Shown here in pieces: positions 48,711-60,700 of a DNA stretch of 64,000 bases. Made by a program: the position numbers and the translations under genes. The notes below the pieces were generated by a model that saw only the letters and a list, made by a program, of their open reading frames with translations, had not been told where the DNA came from and searched no databases. How positions within the stretch are numbered: the first letter of the stretch is position 1; every line of letters begins with the position of its first letter. This DNA is from Chamaecyparis obtusa (lineage: Eukaryota; Streptophyta; Pinopsida; Cupressales; Cupressaceae). The stretch is taken from the NCBI GenBank assembly GCA_027943335.1, contig BSBK01000963.1, positions 2,797,946-2,861,945 on the forward strand, given 5' to 3'.

Positions 48711-49045
48711 TGCAATTAAGGGAGAATTGCTAGGGCACCCTACTGTAGTAGCAATTAAGGGAGAAATTCTATGAGGGCACCCTTCTTCTTTGTGAGTAAG
48801 GGAGAATTGTTAGGGAACCCTATTACAAGTACCTTCCCTACATATTTTTCAATTAAGGGAGAATCACTAGGGCACCCTATTGTAAGTACCTTTCCTGTGG
48901 AGTTTGCAATCAAGGGAGAATCTCTAGGGAACCCTATTGCAATAATAGTTAAGGGAGAACCACTATGATTCAACCCTACTTCTTTGAGATAAGAGAGAAC
49001 TACTAGGGAACCCTATTGTAGTACTAATTAAGGGAAATATGCTAA
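48711..49045. repeat. Minisatellite based on AATTAAGGGAGAATTGCTAGGG
   Basis: Seven to eight diverged units of about 40-65 bp, each with AAGGGAGAA, then CTAGGG(C/A)ACCCTA(C/T)T, then a short spacer with GTAGTA or GTACCTT. Confidence 0.82.
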
Positions 49046-50338
49046 GAGAATATTTTTGTAAGAACCTTTCTGAGTTTTTTAGATGAGATGAGGCATAAAT
49101 AGATAAGCAAAAAAAACATTCTTTTAAGGTGACCACCTCATGTGGATGTCTATCACTTTCCACCAAGGACAAGGGGGCCAAAGTTCCACTCTTGGGCTTA
49201 GTATGGGATAGCAAGGCAACCCTCTAGATCAAATAAATGAACAATTGTAGATATATATGAATAATATTTAAGCATGAGACATAAAGTAGGAAACATATAA
49301 TGATAACCATATGTAGAGAAGCTTAAAGCATAATTTGCATAGTAGACATCAAAATGAAACTACTAAAGTCATGGAATGCACAAAAAACTTTCATGAAAAT
49401 AAATGAATCTTTGAAAAAAAGGGCTACAATAACCATTGGTAGATTTCATTGACTCAAACTGCTCATAATTATAGTCTTAAGGCTTGCTAGAATAGCCTTT
49501 TGCATAAGAGTGAAATTCCTAAATCCTTCTTCCCAAAAGGATCCTCCTCTTTTTATATTATAATGCTTTATATATATAGCCAAGGTACAACCTGGAATCC
49601 CTAAAAATAATATCAGAGAGATTGCCTCGTGTTTCTATCCTCACAAAGTGTTTTAGGTTGGGCTAGACCTTACTGGTCATAAAAATATGACAACCAACAC
49701 CCCTTTTCAGAAAAAGGATCATATTCCCATAATTACAGTGGTTGTCATTCCTCAAAAATCACAGTGGTAGTTTCATTGACAACTACACCTACACCAGAAG
49801 AATGATGAAAGTGTAGAGATGGGTGCATGATAAAATAAGGATATGTTAGATTAGATGCATGATATGATAGTGCTGAAAGATGTAACTGATTGATATTGGG
49901 CTCCTTGAGAAGCCCATAGAACTACCATGTGTCTAGTATTGAGAAAGAACCTGGCCTTCCAAAGGAAATAATCACAACTATCCAAAAGGAGGAAGCATGG
50001 CATCTGCATGGGGAATCTTCCTTCAAACAAAGTCACAATAGCTCTAATCGCCTATGAGGAAGTTGTGTGTCACATTAAAAGAAATCCTTGACCCAGCATC
50101 GAGCAAAGAAATTGTTTGGTGCTTGAGAGACATGTGGCATGTTGGAGGAAATTCTAGTGTAATGAAGGGTAGGCTGTGATTAAAATGTATGTACTACTGC
50201 CAAATGGAAAAGCACAGTTCTCTCAATCTTGAAATGTTGTGCTCAGGGAATGAATGAGGTGCTCGCACCAAATTTATCGTGCATCATTAATTGTCCTTCA
50301 CAGTTTATCAATACTTTGGAAAGGTTGAGTGAGGAAAT
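49046..50338. other. No recognisable gene
   Basis: Short frames only. TCACAGTGGT/TTACAGTGGT with surrounding bases occurs twice near 49735-49770. Confidence 0.55.
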
Positions 50339-50465
50339 TGTTGGAATACAAAGGTCACTAAGACGGAGGTGAATCAGTGATCTATTAAAACTTAACATAG
50401 AGATATTATCTCAATAAATGACCTTTAGTTCAACATACAATATATTTTTCTAAACTAGTTTCCAT
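50339..50465 (-). repeat. Copia-type LTR end fragment
   Basis: TGTTGGAATACAAAGGTCAC...GGAGGTGAATCAGTG resembles the reverse complement of the host LTR end at 23200-23259 (CACTGATTCACCCCCC...CCAACA). It suggests a minus-strand LTR fragment. No primer site lies next to it. Confidence 0.5.
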
Positions 50466-52639
50466 CCTTCCATTGAGTATTGTAAGGATGATTTTGCAGT
50501 CTAGGTTGTCTATTAAAATTGTTTAACAATTTCTTGTCCTATCCAACACCTTTGTCATTTCTAGAAGAATTAAGCTTCATATCTTTCAAGGCATTGAGAA
50601 CCTTGTCCCATTTGTCTTCCTCCTTAGGTTGTGAGCCTAGAGATTTTTCTTCTTCTTTCTTTCATTTGTTAAACAGTTTAGGATCTTCTCTTCTTCCTAG
50701 TTTACCAGAAGCTCTTCTATTTCTTTCAAAATTTATGGCCATCCTAAAATAATCCCTCAAAGTATGAGGGTCTTTATCTCTAAGGAGATATACCATCTTT
50801 GCATCAAATGCTTTGAAATAAGTTGGCAATCATACATTCTCTTCTTACCTTAAAACCTGCAACAACTTGTGCATAGACTTTGGAAATATTATGTTGAAAT
50901 CAGTCACTACCTTGAATTGGGTGACTTTTTGATTTTTTTTAATTTATTAAACATAAAAATAGCATTAGTTTTATCACCATATTTCTCCTTGCAACATTTT
51001 TCAAACTCTTCCAAAGAACCAATACTTGTAGTAGGTAATCCCCTACACCAATCCAAAACAAATTTTGTTATAGACTGTAAAAATGACTTCATCACTATAT
51101 CCTCATGCTCAACCTCATAATCATTCATTTTATCAGTGAAAGTTGTTATATGTTCTTCACCTATTATAGAATTGTTTCCCACAAACTTCTTTATCTTTTC
51201 CCTTAATTCATTTGGAATTGGATTAGGATAATCAAGAATTCCATCAAAGAATAATTGTCTATATATCTTTCCAAATGAATAGGTCTCCTCTAAAACTATC
51301 CTCCAACAACCTAACCACTAGTACTTGTTCTTGTGTTTCTCCTAATTTGTTGTACATAGGAAATATTGGGTTGAATCACACCTTGGGCTACAGCTTGGTC
51401 CCCTTGCCCCATGTTTACAACTCGTGTACATTGGGTGACTTTAAGACCTTGGGAAAGAATACTTGTATGCTAAATAAACATACAAAACCAAATCCAAAAA
51501 AAAAATTATACAAGAATACTTGTACCCACATTTTTTTGTATTTTTGGGAATGAACTAGAAATATTTTTCACATTAGACAGGCCAACATTAGATTAGGAAT
51601 TATTTAATGTGGATGTCTTAAGGAAATTGGTTTTCCTTTTCATTTCTACATTAGTAGCTTCCATCTCCACTCTCTTTAATTCATTGGAAAGGGTTTCACT
51701 TTCTTTTCTTTCCTTTTCTAGTTTTATATCAACTTGGGATAAACCTTGTGACAATTGACATTGATCCTTCTGATCATTGATCTGAATTCCAATTACTTTT
51801 TGTTTACCTTTGTCCAAATTGGGATTATGATTTTGAATACTTGGCTAAGGATTGATATGAACTACTGGATTTTGTTGAGGATTTACTTTGATTTTAGGCT
51901 TATCTCTAGAAGTTCCCTCAACTTTCCAATCAAATATTTCTCTTACAATAGGGCCCTCAACACTTGTTTTAGGATCATCTTGATTCATGGCTTTAAGTGT
52001 AGTCAATTTTATTATTCGGCTATCTCTCTCAATAATAGCATTAATAACCTCATATTATTTCTCTTTTTTCTTTTTTCTTTCTCAATTCCATTTTTTCTTA
52101 GAGTTCCCTTCTTAGAATATTTATATCTCCAAAAACCTCTGCAAGATCCGGTAATGTTAATTCAAATCTAGAAGTATCATCAAGACCTACTACATCTTTG
52201 TCTCATTGTTCCTAAATTGGTTCAAATACATAAGGAAATTATCTTGTAAGGCCGAGAGGAGGAGGTACACCAATGGTTTTTTCTATTTGGTGACTTCTAC
52301 TTCTACTCTGGTCTCTTTACGTTTCAGAATATTGAACTTGGGTTAATTCCTTATTTTGATGATATATTTCCTCTGGAGAATGTACATTAAAAAATGCATC
52401 AAAAAATCTCATACTATAAATGATTCAGAACCTTTAGAAGATGTTTCAAAACTTTCAAGAACAGATAGAAAGAAGACTCACTTTCATTCTTAAAGCTTGG
52501 TTTCCATGATGTAGGAACATTGTTGGTTTATGCATCTCTTCTTGTCCAACTTTTCTTTGAGACTTTAGGAATCTCACCCTCTGATTTCTCTTTTAGATGT
52601 TGCTTCAAAGAGGCTCTAGTGCTCTTTGATTTTCTCATG
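50466..52639 (-). pseudogene. Tat/Ogre-like gypsy gag remnant
   Basis: On the minus strand an ATG at about 52639 opens a short basic frame (MRKSKSTRASLKQH), and a second Met at about 52410 starts FFDAFFNVHSPEE. The middle part has a coiled-coil-like stretch (LEKERKESETLSNELKR, about 51720-51670). The Retrotrans_gag region lies at 51130-50950, with IVMKSFLQSITKFVLDWCRGL, SIGSLEEFEKCCKEKYGDKT and a Lys-rich end. An Asn/Gln-rich tail reaches a TAG near 50478. Multiple stops and frame changes disable it. The upstream Arg-type primer site supports the Tat/Ogre assignment. No pol follows, as the element is cut off at the left. Confidence 0.7.
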
Positions 52640-52942
52640 GTGATAAATCCTTCAAATTTTGTTAGAAATCTTTAAACTATACACACCGGTGTAGAGATCT
52701 CAAAGTTTCCACCCAATTATTCTTGGGGTACCAAATACATGCAAATACTTGGTGAATTCTAAAGGACACTCACAAATCTCACTCTCAAAATGGATATACA
52801 CTCTCATAGGTGATATTAAAATACCATAAAACATATACAATGACACAAAACCACGGGCTCAACCTTCAAATCATATAAATACGTTAAAAACTCTATGCAA
52901 ATTTCACAATGGACAACACTGAATATAAATTTAGCTAATAAT

Positions 52943-52960
52943 TCCCTAGTAGAGTCGTCA
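52943..52960 (-). other. Primer-binding site (tRNA-Arg type, degenerate)
   Basis: The minus strand reads TGACGACTCTACTAGGGA, aligning with TGGCGACTCCGCTGGGGA used by Tat/Ogre gypsy elements with four transitions. It lies about 300 bases before the gag ATG. Confidence 0.72.
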
Positions 52961-53757
52961 TTATTTTGGGTCCTGAAATAGGGTTTACACTACAAGTAGT
53001 AACCAGGTTAATCATTCAACTATCTATGGAGAAGCCAACTCTAATTATCAATAATCTCTTGGACTTGGACCAATTGACAAGGATATCTCAAATCCTTCTA
53101 CACTTTGGGATCGACAAGACTCGGGAGGGTGATCCCTTAATATATTTACAACCTCTACACCAAACTTTTAAATAACATTAAAATAGAACAAATAATCTCA
53201 TATGAAGGCACAAAAGAGAGAGATAATGTTATGAAATGGATAATTCCCAGTGATCCTCTACCACTTGGAGCATGAGATAACAACAACATACATAACATAA
53301 AATGATACTGCGTGATTTAACAATTTTAGGGTAAGATTTAAATGATTTGAACACCATAATGAAAGTAAAACTAATACAAGTTGTGATCAGTTCCTTATTC
53401 CATTAGGTTGTGAATTCACAAGGCATAAAACTTAAATATGAAAGAACTTGAACTAATAGCATGATATATAAGATAATATTGCATTACAATATATGTCATT
53501 AGCAACCCTAATCTATACTACTTATTATAATCCCTACACAATATCTATATATCTACACAATTATACTCAAGCATTTTAATTGATCCATTAGATCAAATCA
53601 TGAATAAAATTTGCATACATCATAACAATGCACTTAACAAAATAAAATCCTTGATTCCATTCACTTAAAATAAATAAAGACTTTTACAATGGAGAGAAAT
53701 AGATTTGAATTGTATTCTTATTAAAATCAACTTACTATGATACTCCTATAGGACATT
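52961..53757 (-). repeat. Probable 5' LTR of the Tat/Ogre-like element, left end undefined
   Basis: By position relative to the primer site this must be LTR sequence, ending CCCAAAATAA on the minus strand. No partner copy is in the window, so the outer boundary is not known. Confidence 0.45.
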
Positions 53758-54700
53758 TTGTTGTCATTAGTTTTGATAATGTCATATTGATTGTAAAATT
53801 CATTTGGTAAAGAAGGATAGTCAAATAGGTAAAGAAAATAAGCTAGTTGGTAAAGGGAAGGAAAAGATAATTTAGGTAAAGGGACATAAGAAACGAGAAC
53901 TAAACAAGGTAGAACAAGCACCAAGAAGTTACCGAGCTAAGAGTACACATGTTACTGAGAAGAATAAAATGTGTTACAAAGCAACATAGGTCGACATAAA
54001 AATAATCTACAGATACATTGAATCTAGACACCGAGCATAAAACATTTTACAAATCTTGAGGAGATTGTTTGGTAAAGCATTGGAGATTTAAACATGATGT
54101 TTGTGCATGATTAAAAGGTAAGATCCACCAATGAAAATTAAGTGTAATATATACATTGGAGATGTAACCATTTTGTAGCACCTCTTAAGGAGATGATTCT
54201 AGAATGTTTCCACTACTTCTACATCAAGTATACAAGATTAGTATGTGAAGATCGGAATACATGTGAAGGAGAAATTGTAGAGAGCAGATGATGATCAGTA
54301 AAAGTTAAGTGTGAAGGTGATGAACAAAGAAGCTACCGAGTAATAGAGTAGTTAGAGCATCATAATGAATGTGATACAGAGTTGAAGCTACTGAGTACTA
54401 AAGTTGAATTGTGAGGTAAATTTATATTAAGCATATTGAGTCTGATAAGGATATGTTGATGCAACACTACAGACAGTTTATGTACTGATTTATTGTATAA
54501 TCAAAATTGTAAAATCTCTTAACCGAGTGGACCTAATAGTCTTAAATTGTAAATCCTTTAATAGGGTACACCTCTTAGATTAGATTTTTAAAATCATTTA
54601 ACAAGGTAGACTGAATAAGTCTTTATACTCTTAATAGGGTAAATACTCTTAAGATGTAACCATAAGAAGCAAATCATGATCGTGCATAAGTAGAAGACTC
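53758..54700 (+). repeat. Copia LTR-like sequence related to the host and inner copia LTRs
   Basis: It begins TGTTGTCATTAGT like 13779. It carries the same recurring motifs, ATCTCTTAACCGAGTG, CCTTTAATAGGGT, ACAAGGTAGACT and CTTAATAGGGTAAA, plus scattered ACCGAG words. No primer site follows, and it runs into a tandem duplication. Confidence 0.6.
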
Positions 54701-55172
54701 AAACATACCTCCAAGGATTCAAAGACAACCCCAATTACTTAGCAAGAATAGACAAACACATTCAAGCAACCACATGAGAGTATAGACCACATCAATGAAC
54801 CCCATAGGATAAGGCTAGACCATCATCAATGGTCGCCAATTGAGGAAACAAGTTCATCCCGTAAATCCTTTAACAAGGTACACCTCTTAGATTAGAGTTG
54901 TAAAATCCTTTAGCAAGGTAGACTGAATAAGTATTTATACTATTAATAGGGTAAATACTCTTAAGATGCAACCATAAGAATCAAATCATGATCATGCACA
55001 AGGAGAAGACTCAAGCGTACCTCCAAGGATTCAAAGACAACCCCAATTACTTAGAAAGAATGGACATACACATTCAAGCCACCACATGAGAGTCTGGACC
55101 ACATCAATGAACCCCATAGGATAAGACCATACCATCATCAATGGTCACCAATCAAGGAAACAAGTTAATCCT
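54549..55172. repeat. 312-bp tandem duplication
   Basis: 54549-54860 and 54861-55172 are head-to-tail copies, both starting GTAAATCCTTTAA and ending ACAAGTT(C/A)ATCC. The duplicated unit begins within the LTR-like motif block. Divergence is modest. Confidence 0.9.
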
Positions 55173-56394
55173 CGGTGAAATCCAAAACACTGTTCGTTTT
55201 AAGCCCAAATAAAAAAGTGATCATAATTATACCATAATGAATCAAAAAATAGAATGTAAATACTTGTAAACTATCTCGAGAACACTAGGAACCCATATAT
55301 AAAATCCATTTTGAACAGCCCCTCGGGAACTACCAACTTGCACAAATGTGATAATCTAGTAAAATAAATGCACCATAATAGAGTGCAAATACGCTACTCT
55401 ATTTTGCATATGCACTAGAATACAATAAAGATGCACTAAAAGAAATAACACGTGTTAAAAGAATTAACAAATGCACCACACTTCCCAAAAAAAAGTGCAA
55501 AATAAAATAGAAATACTCTAGAAATAGGTTATCTTTGTCCAATAACAAGGTAGGCTTATCAACACCAATGTACGACTAAAATATAAGGATTTCTCCACAC
55601 TAGGGAGTACTTGATACAATGAATGACATCAAAATGAAAGCTACTCTAAGGAGTATATACATGTGTAATCATAATACACTAAAATGAAAGGCAAGGGATA
55701 ACATTAGCACATCATGATCTACACCTTGTATCTACAAGAGGTCCACCATCTATACATTGGTCCCCAATAGTGGTAAAGTGAAATGACACCCTACCATGTG
55801 GTGCCCTCAAGACCACCCCACCATGCTCACGAAGATGTTCACCTGACCACAATCACAAGGTACACTCAACACACAAGAATGGATAACACACACACACACC
55901 AGTCAAATGCATAACTTAAGGAATGGTACAAAGGTTCCAAAACACTCATATACATGTAGAATATAACAATTCATAGAGAACACTTGACATGAGAACCAAA
56001 TTCCAAATATAATCAAGATGCCATGTAATCATTGTACATCAAGGTACTACTCACTACTATAGGACCTATACGCGAGAGTACCAACCATAGGGAGTATACA
56101 TGCCTATGTGGGTCAATACTAACATTTAGGGCTCTATTACCATCAACCACCCACACAGATCACTCATGAAATCTGGTGATTCAATGGTTTCCACTACCCA
56201 TATGGGTCAATCTTTGACATTCAAGGATTCCAATTAATCTTGATTAGTGTTTATACCCAATTCATTTTATTATGTTATCACTTTATAAGAAACTCCTTAT
56301 GTAGCCTATGCGGCCCCTTCTGGGTTAGGGTCTACGTAAGGAGCTACTCCCCATGCCTACTCAATGAACCTATTCTTATGGCTCAACATCAAGG
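55173..56394. other. No recognisable gene; 12-bp hairpin near 56290-56343
   Basis: AT-rich at first and C/A-rich later. CTCCTTATGTAG (about 56291) and CTACGTAAGGAG (about 56330) can pair around a GC-rich loop. No coding region is seen. Confidence 0.5.
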
Positions 56395-56600
56395 ACATGG
56401 ACCAAAATAAGAAGTTTGTCCACTCGACCTACACTGAGGACATAAGAAAAATATTTTGTCCACTTCGTCTACACCAAGGACATGAAATAGGGACTTCATC
56501 CACTTGGTCTACACCAAGGATAGGATAACCCAAAGTCTATCCACTTGGTCAGCACCAAGGAAAAAAGTACAAGATGTGCCATCTAATTGGTCTACACCAA
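56395..56600. repeat. Minisatellite based on TCCACTTGGTCTACACCAAGGA
   Basis: Five diverged units of about 40-50 bp. CTTGGTCTACACCAAG is itself a short inverted repeat, so each unit can form a small hairpin. Confidence 0.85.
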
Positions 56601-56889
56601 GGATGTGGAATAACATAGGCATCAATAAGCAAGCAAGCAATAAATGGAGGTAAATCACTCCCAATAGTCAAGACAAGAAATCTAATAAATACAATGAAAG
56701 GCACAAATGCCAAATAAGTAGTTTCTTGATTGGCCACTTTGCCAATAGCATGGACTCCCATGGAATCCATCAGTCATCTCATTAGAACATTAGGAAGGCT
56801 CAAAATGCCCAAAAGCATTAAAATTCCAAATTTTGGCAAAATTTTCCAAAATAAAAAAAAATCACCATATTGACATCAAATGAGTAAGT

Positions 56890-57737
56890 TGATGAAGGGT
56901 GCTCCCCTTAATACCACAAACACATAACAGAAAAAGAGAAACAACAACAAAAATATGCAAGAACAGAAAAATTGGCTTCTTATTATCTCCACAAATGTGG
57001 AATTACAAACTTTCAGAATTACAATATGCAAAGCCACATGGGCATTCCCTTACAATATTTTGTAGGACAAAGCCTCGAACTATTACCCAGAACTATTCTG
57101 AACTGCCTAAGACAATAATACAGTCTTCCTTATATAGGCAATTTTTCACCGCCTGGGAAGGTTCCAGAATTTTAGCCAATAAGGCCGACCAAACTTAGAA
57201 TTATTTTATTTTACATTTCATTACATCATAGTCGGCTCAAGATAACCTTTGAAACCCGAACAGAAATTTTGAAGAAAATTATTTTTTGCCGTTTCAGGTG
57301 GCCCAACTTCCGAAGACCATAAGTCATCACCAGTTGACCCGATCGGCTATTATAACCCCATTTCAGAAATGCCACGAAGCGCTCTACAGGCTTGACTCGC
57401 GCAAGCGCCCGTCACCCAAATTTTCGACCTCATTCGGGGCCTCTAAAGCCTTCAAAACTGAGTTCAAAGTTTCTGTACCCTGCTGCCAATACCGAAAATC
57501 TTCAATATCTTCCAATATACACTTGATCTGGCAATGAAACTTTACTGGCAGACTTATATGACCAAAATGAACCTCCAAGAAAGAAATCAGATCATTCTGA
57601 GCACATACGAAAATTACCAAAAATAGTAACTTTCCAAAAATAGCAGCTCTGCACAAAATAGCCCTTATTGAATACAAAAATAGAAATATTTTTGGGTGAT
57701 GCAAGATTGCTCTTACACCCAGGATGCTCCTGCATCA
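56890..57737 (-). repeat. 3' LTR of chromovirus
   Basis: 848 bp. A TATATAAGG motif lies on the minus strand at about 57129-57137. It follows the end of the pol frame by fewer than 40 bases. Confidence 0.97.
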
Positions 57738-57775
57738 GACACCCGGGGTAATTTGAGAAGTGACCCTGTCACGAC

Positions 57776-60700
57776 TCAGGTGTGCAGAGGAAAACCAAGA
57801 CGGCTAACCTCCTCCTTTGCCAGCCATGATGAATCTTCAACAGGTCATCCTTTCCACTTGACCAGATATTCTTCATATGTCCTATTCCTTATGCTTCTGC
57901 CAACACGACTGTCCAGTATATCTTCGATCTCCTTAATGTCTGAACTAGTTGCTGGAATGCTCCACTGTGCTGCTGTGATCTCATCTTCAACACCTCCTTC
58001 ATGATACTCTGTCAGATCTGAAATGTTAAACACTGGTGAAATATTTAGCTCAGTAGGCAATTCTACCTCATATGCGTTTCCTGAATCATGTTTCTTTAGT
58101 ATCCTACATGGTCCAAACTTCTTCATTTTCAGCTTGTTATATGTACCAACTGAAAACCGCTCCTTCCGCAAATGAACCATGACTTCATCACCAACCTAAA
58201 ATTTTTTATACCTCCTTTTCTCATCTGCCTTAGCCTTATACTGTGCATTCATCTTGGTAATATGCTTCCTCACCTCTTCATGGATGTTCTTCAAGTGTTC
58301 TGCAAAATCCTCAGCTTCAGCACTACTTATTTCTCCTTTATCTATCTTCCTTAATTCAGATGCATTTCTTGGACTACTTCCATATACAATCTGGAATGGT
58401 GATTTACCAGTGCTCCTGTTGACAGAATTATTGTATGCAAATTCTGCCTGTGGTAAAATCAAATCCCATCCCGTTGGCTTATCTCCAACCAAACATCTCA
58501 GCAAATTTTCCAAACTCCTATTCACCACCTCTGTCTGTCCATCAGTTTGTGGATGATGTGATGAACTAAACTTCAAATCTGTCTTCAACTTCTTCCACAA
58601 TGTACGTCAAAAATATCTAACAAACTTAGTGTCCCGATCTGAAACTATGGTCTTTGGCAAACCATGAAGTCTCACTACTTCTCTGAAAAACAATTCTGCT
58701 ACATGAACAGCATCATTAGTCTTCTTGCAAGGAATAAAATGTGTCATCTTTGAAAATCTGTCAACCACTACAAAAATTGAATCATGTCCCCGCTGAGTCC
58801 TCGGTAAACCAAGAACAAAGTCCATGCTGATATCCTCCCAAGGCTTCTTTGGTAGAGGTAATGGCTGATACAACCCTGTATTCTGCTTCACTCCTTTCGC
58901 CATCTGACATACTCTGCAACTCTGTACAAACTTCTTCACATCTTGCTGCAATTGTGGCCAATAATAATTTTCACTAACCAAAGAAAGGGTTTTGTCATGA
59001 CCAAAATGTCCAGCCAATCCCCCGCTATGCTTCTCCTTGATGAGATTCTCCCTCATAGAACTTCGTGGAATGCACAACTGACTCCCTCTGAATAGCATAT
59101 CATCCTGGATGATGAAATCCAACCATTTCGTCCTGTCTAGAGTAACAGGTTCTGTACAAGCTTTCCAAGCTTCACCAAAATCAGGATCCTCTGGATACAA
59201 ATTCTTGAGTTCCTTGAACCCAACCACTTCAATCTGCATTTCTGTCAGCAATAGTTGCTTTCTGCTAAGAGCATCTGCAACCCTATTAGACTTTCCACTC
59301 CTGTGTTTCAAAACAAATGTATAACTCTGCAAAAACTCAACCCATTTCAAATGCCTCTGATTCAACTTTCCTTGACTATTCAAATATTGCAAAGCTTGAT
59401 GATCAGTATACAAAACAAACTCTTTAGGAAGCAGATAATGTCTCCACTTCTTTAATGCCTGAACTATAGCATAAAATTCCTGATCATAAACAGAATATTT
59501 TCTCTTGGTATCATTTAACTTCTCACTGAAATAAGCAACAGGTTTACCTTCTTGGCTCATAACAGCTCCTATTGCAGTACCACTAGCATCACAATCTACT
59601 TGAAACACCTTATTAAAATCTGGAAGTGCTAAAACAGGTTGTTCTGTAACTTTTTGTTTCAACAATTGAAAACTCTTTTCTGCCCCATTAGTCCACTTAA
59701 ACTATTTTCTATCCCCTCTCATTGTTTCAGTCAAGGGACCACAAATGCTGCTAAAATTTTTGATAAACTTTCTGTAAAAGCTAGCCAAACCATGAAAAGA
59801 TCTTACCTCAGTAGCACTCCTTGGAGTAGGCCATTCAAGGATAGCCTGTACCTTCTCTGGGTCCATTTTTAGACCTTCTGCTAAAACTACAAATCCCAAA
59901 TACACTAACTCTTTCTTCACAAAACTGCACTTCTTCAAATTAATCAACAATTTCTCTACTCTCAACTTCTCAAATACCATACGAATATGCATCATATGCT
60001 CATCCAATGTCTTACTAAAGATCAAAATATCATCTAGGTAAACAATGACAAACTTACCCAGAAATTCTTTCAGAACCTCATTCATGAGCCGCATGAAAGT
60101 GCTCGGTGCATTGGTTAGCCCAAAAGGCATGACTAACCACTCATACAGTCCTTCCTTTGTCTTGAAGGCAGTCTTCCATTCATCTCCTTCTCTGATCCGA
60201 ATCTGATGATATCCACTTTTCAGATCTATCTTTGAAAAATACACAGCTCCACTCAAACAGTCCATAATATCATCCATTCGTGGCAATGGAAACCTGTACT
60301 TGATTGTGATCTTGTTTATTGCCCTAGAATCTGTACACATCCTCCACTCTCCATTCTTCTTTGGTGCTAATACCGCTGGTACAGCACAGGGACTCAGACT
60401 CTCTCGAATCAACCCCTTCTGTAACAGTTCATGTACTTGTCTGTTCAACTCCTCACTTTCTGCAGGTGTCATTCTGTGTGCTGCCTTATTCGGCAAACTC
60501 GCTTCTGGGATCAAGTCCATCTGATGACTGATCTTCCTGACTAGTGGTAATCCATCAGGCACGTTATCGGATACAATATCCTGAAACTCATTCAACAAAT
60601 CTGCAACTTCTACAGGAACATCTTCTACTTCCTCTTTACCAACTTTTGGAATTAAAGCAAAACATACATGCTCATGCCTCATACCATCTAGGAATTTCCT

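Noticed and set aside
51755..52171. 138-codon plus-strand frame
   Set aside because: It is antisense to the minus-strand gag remnant; its Phe/Leu/Ile-rich composition is that of an opposite strand of a Lys/Asn-rich gene.
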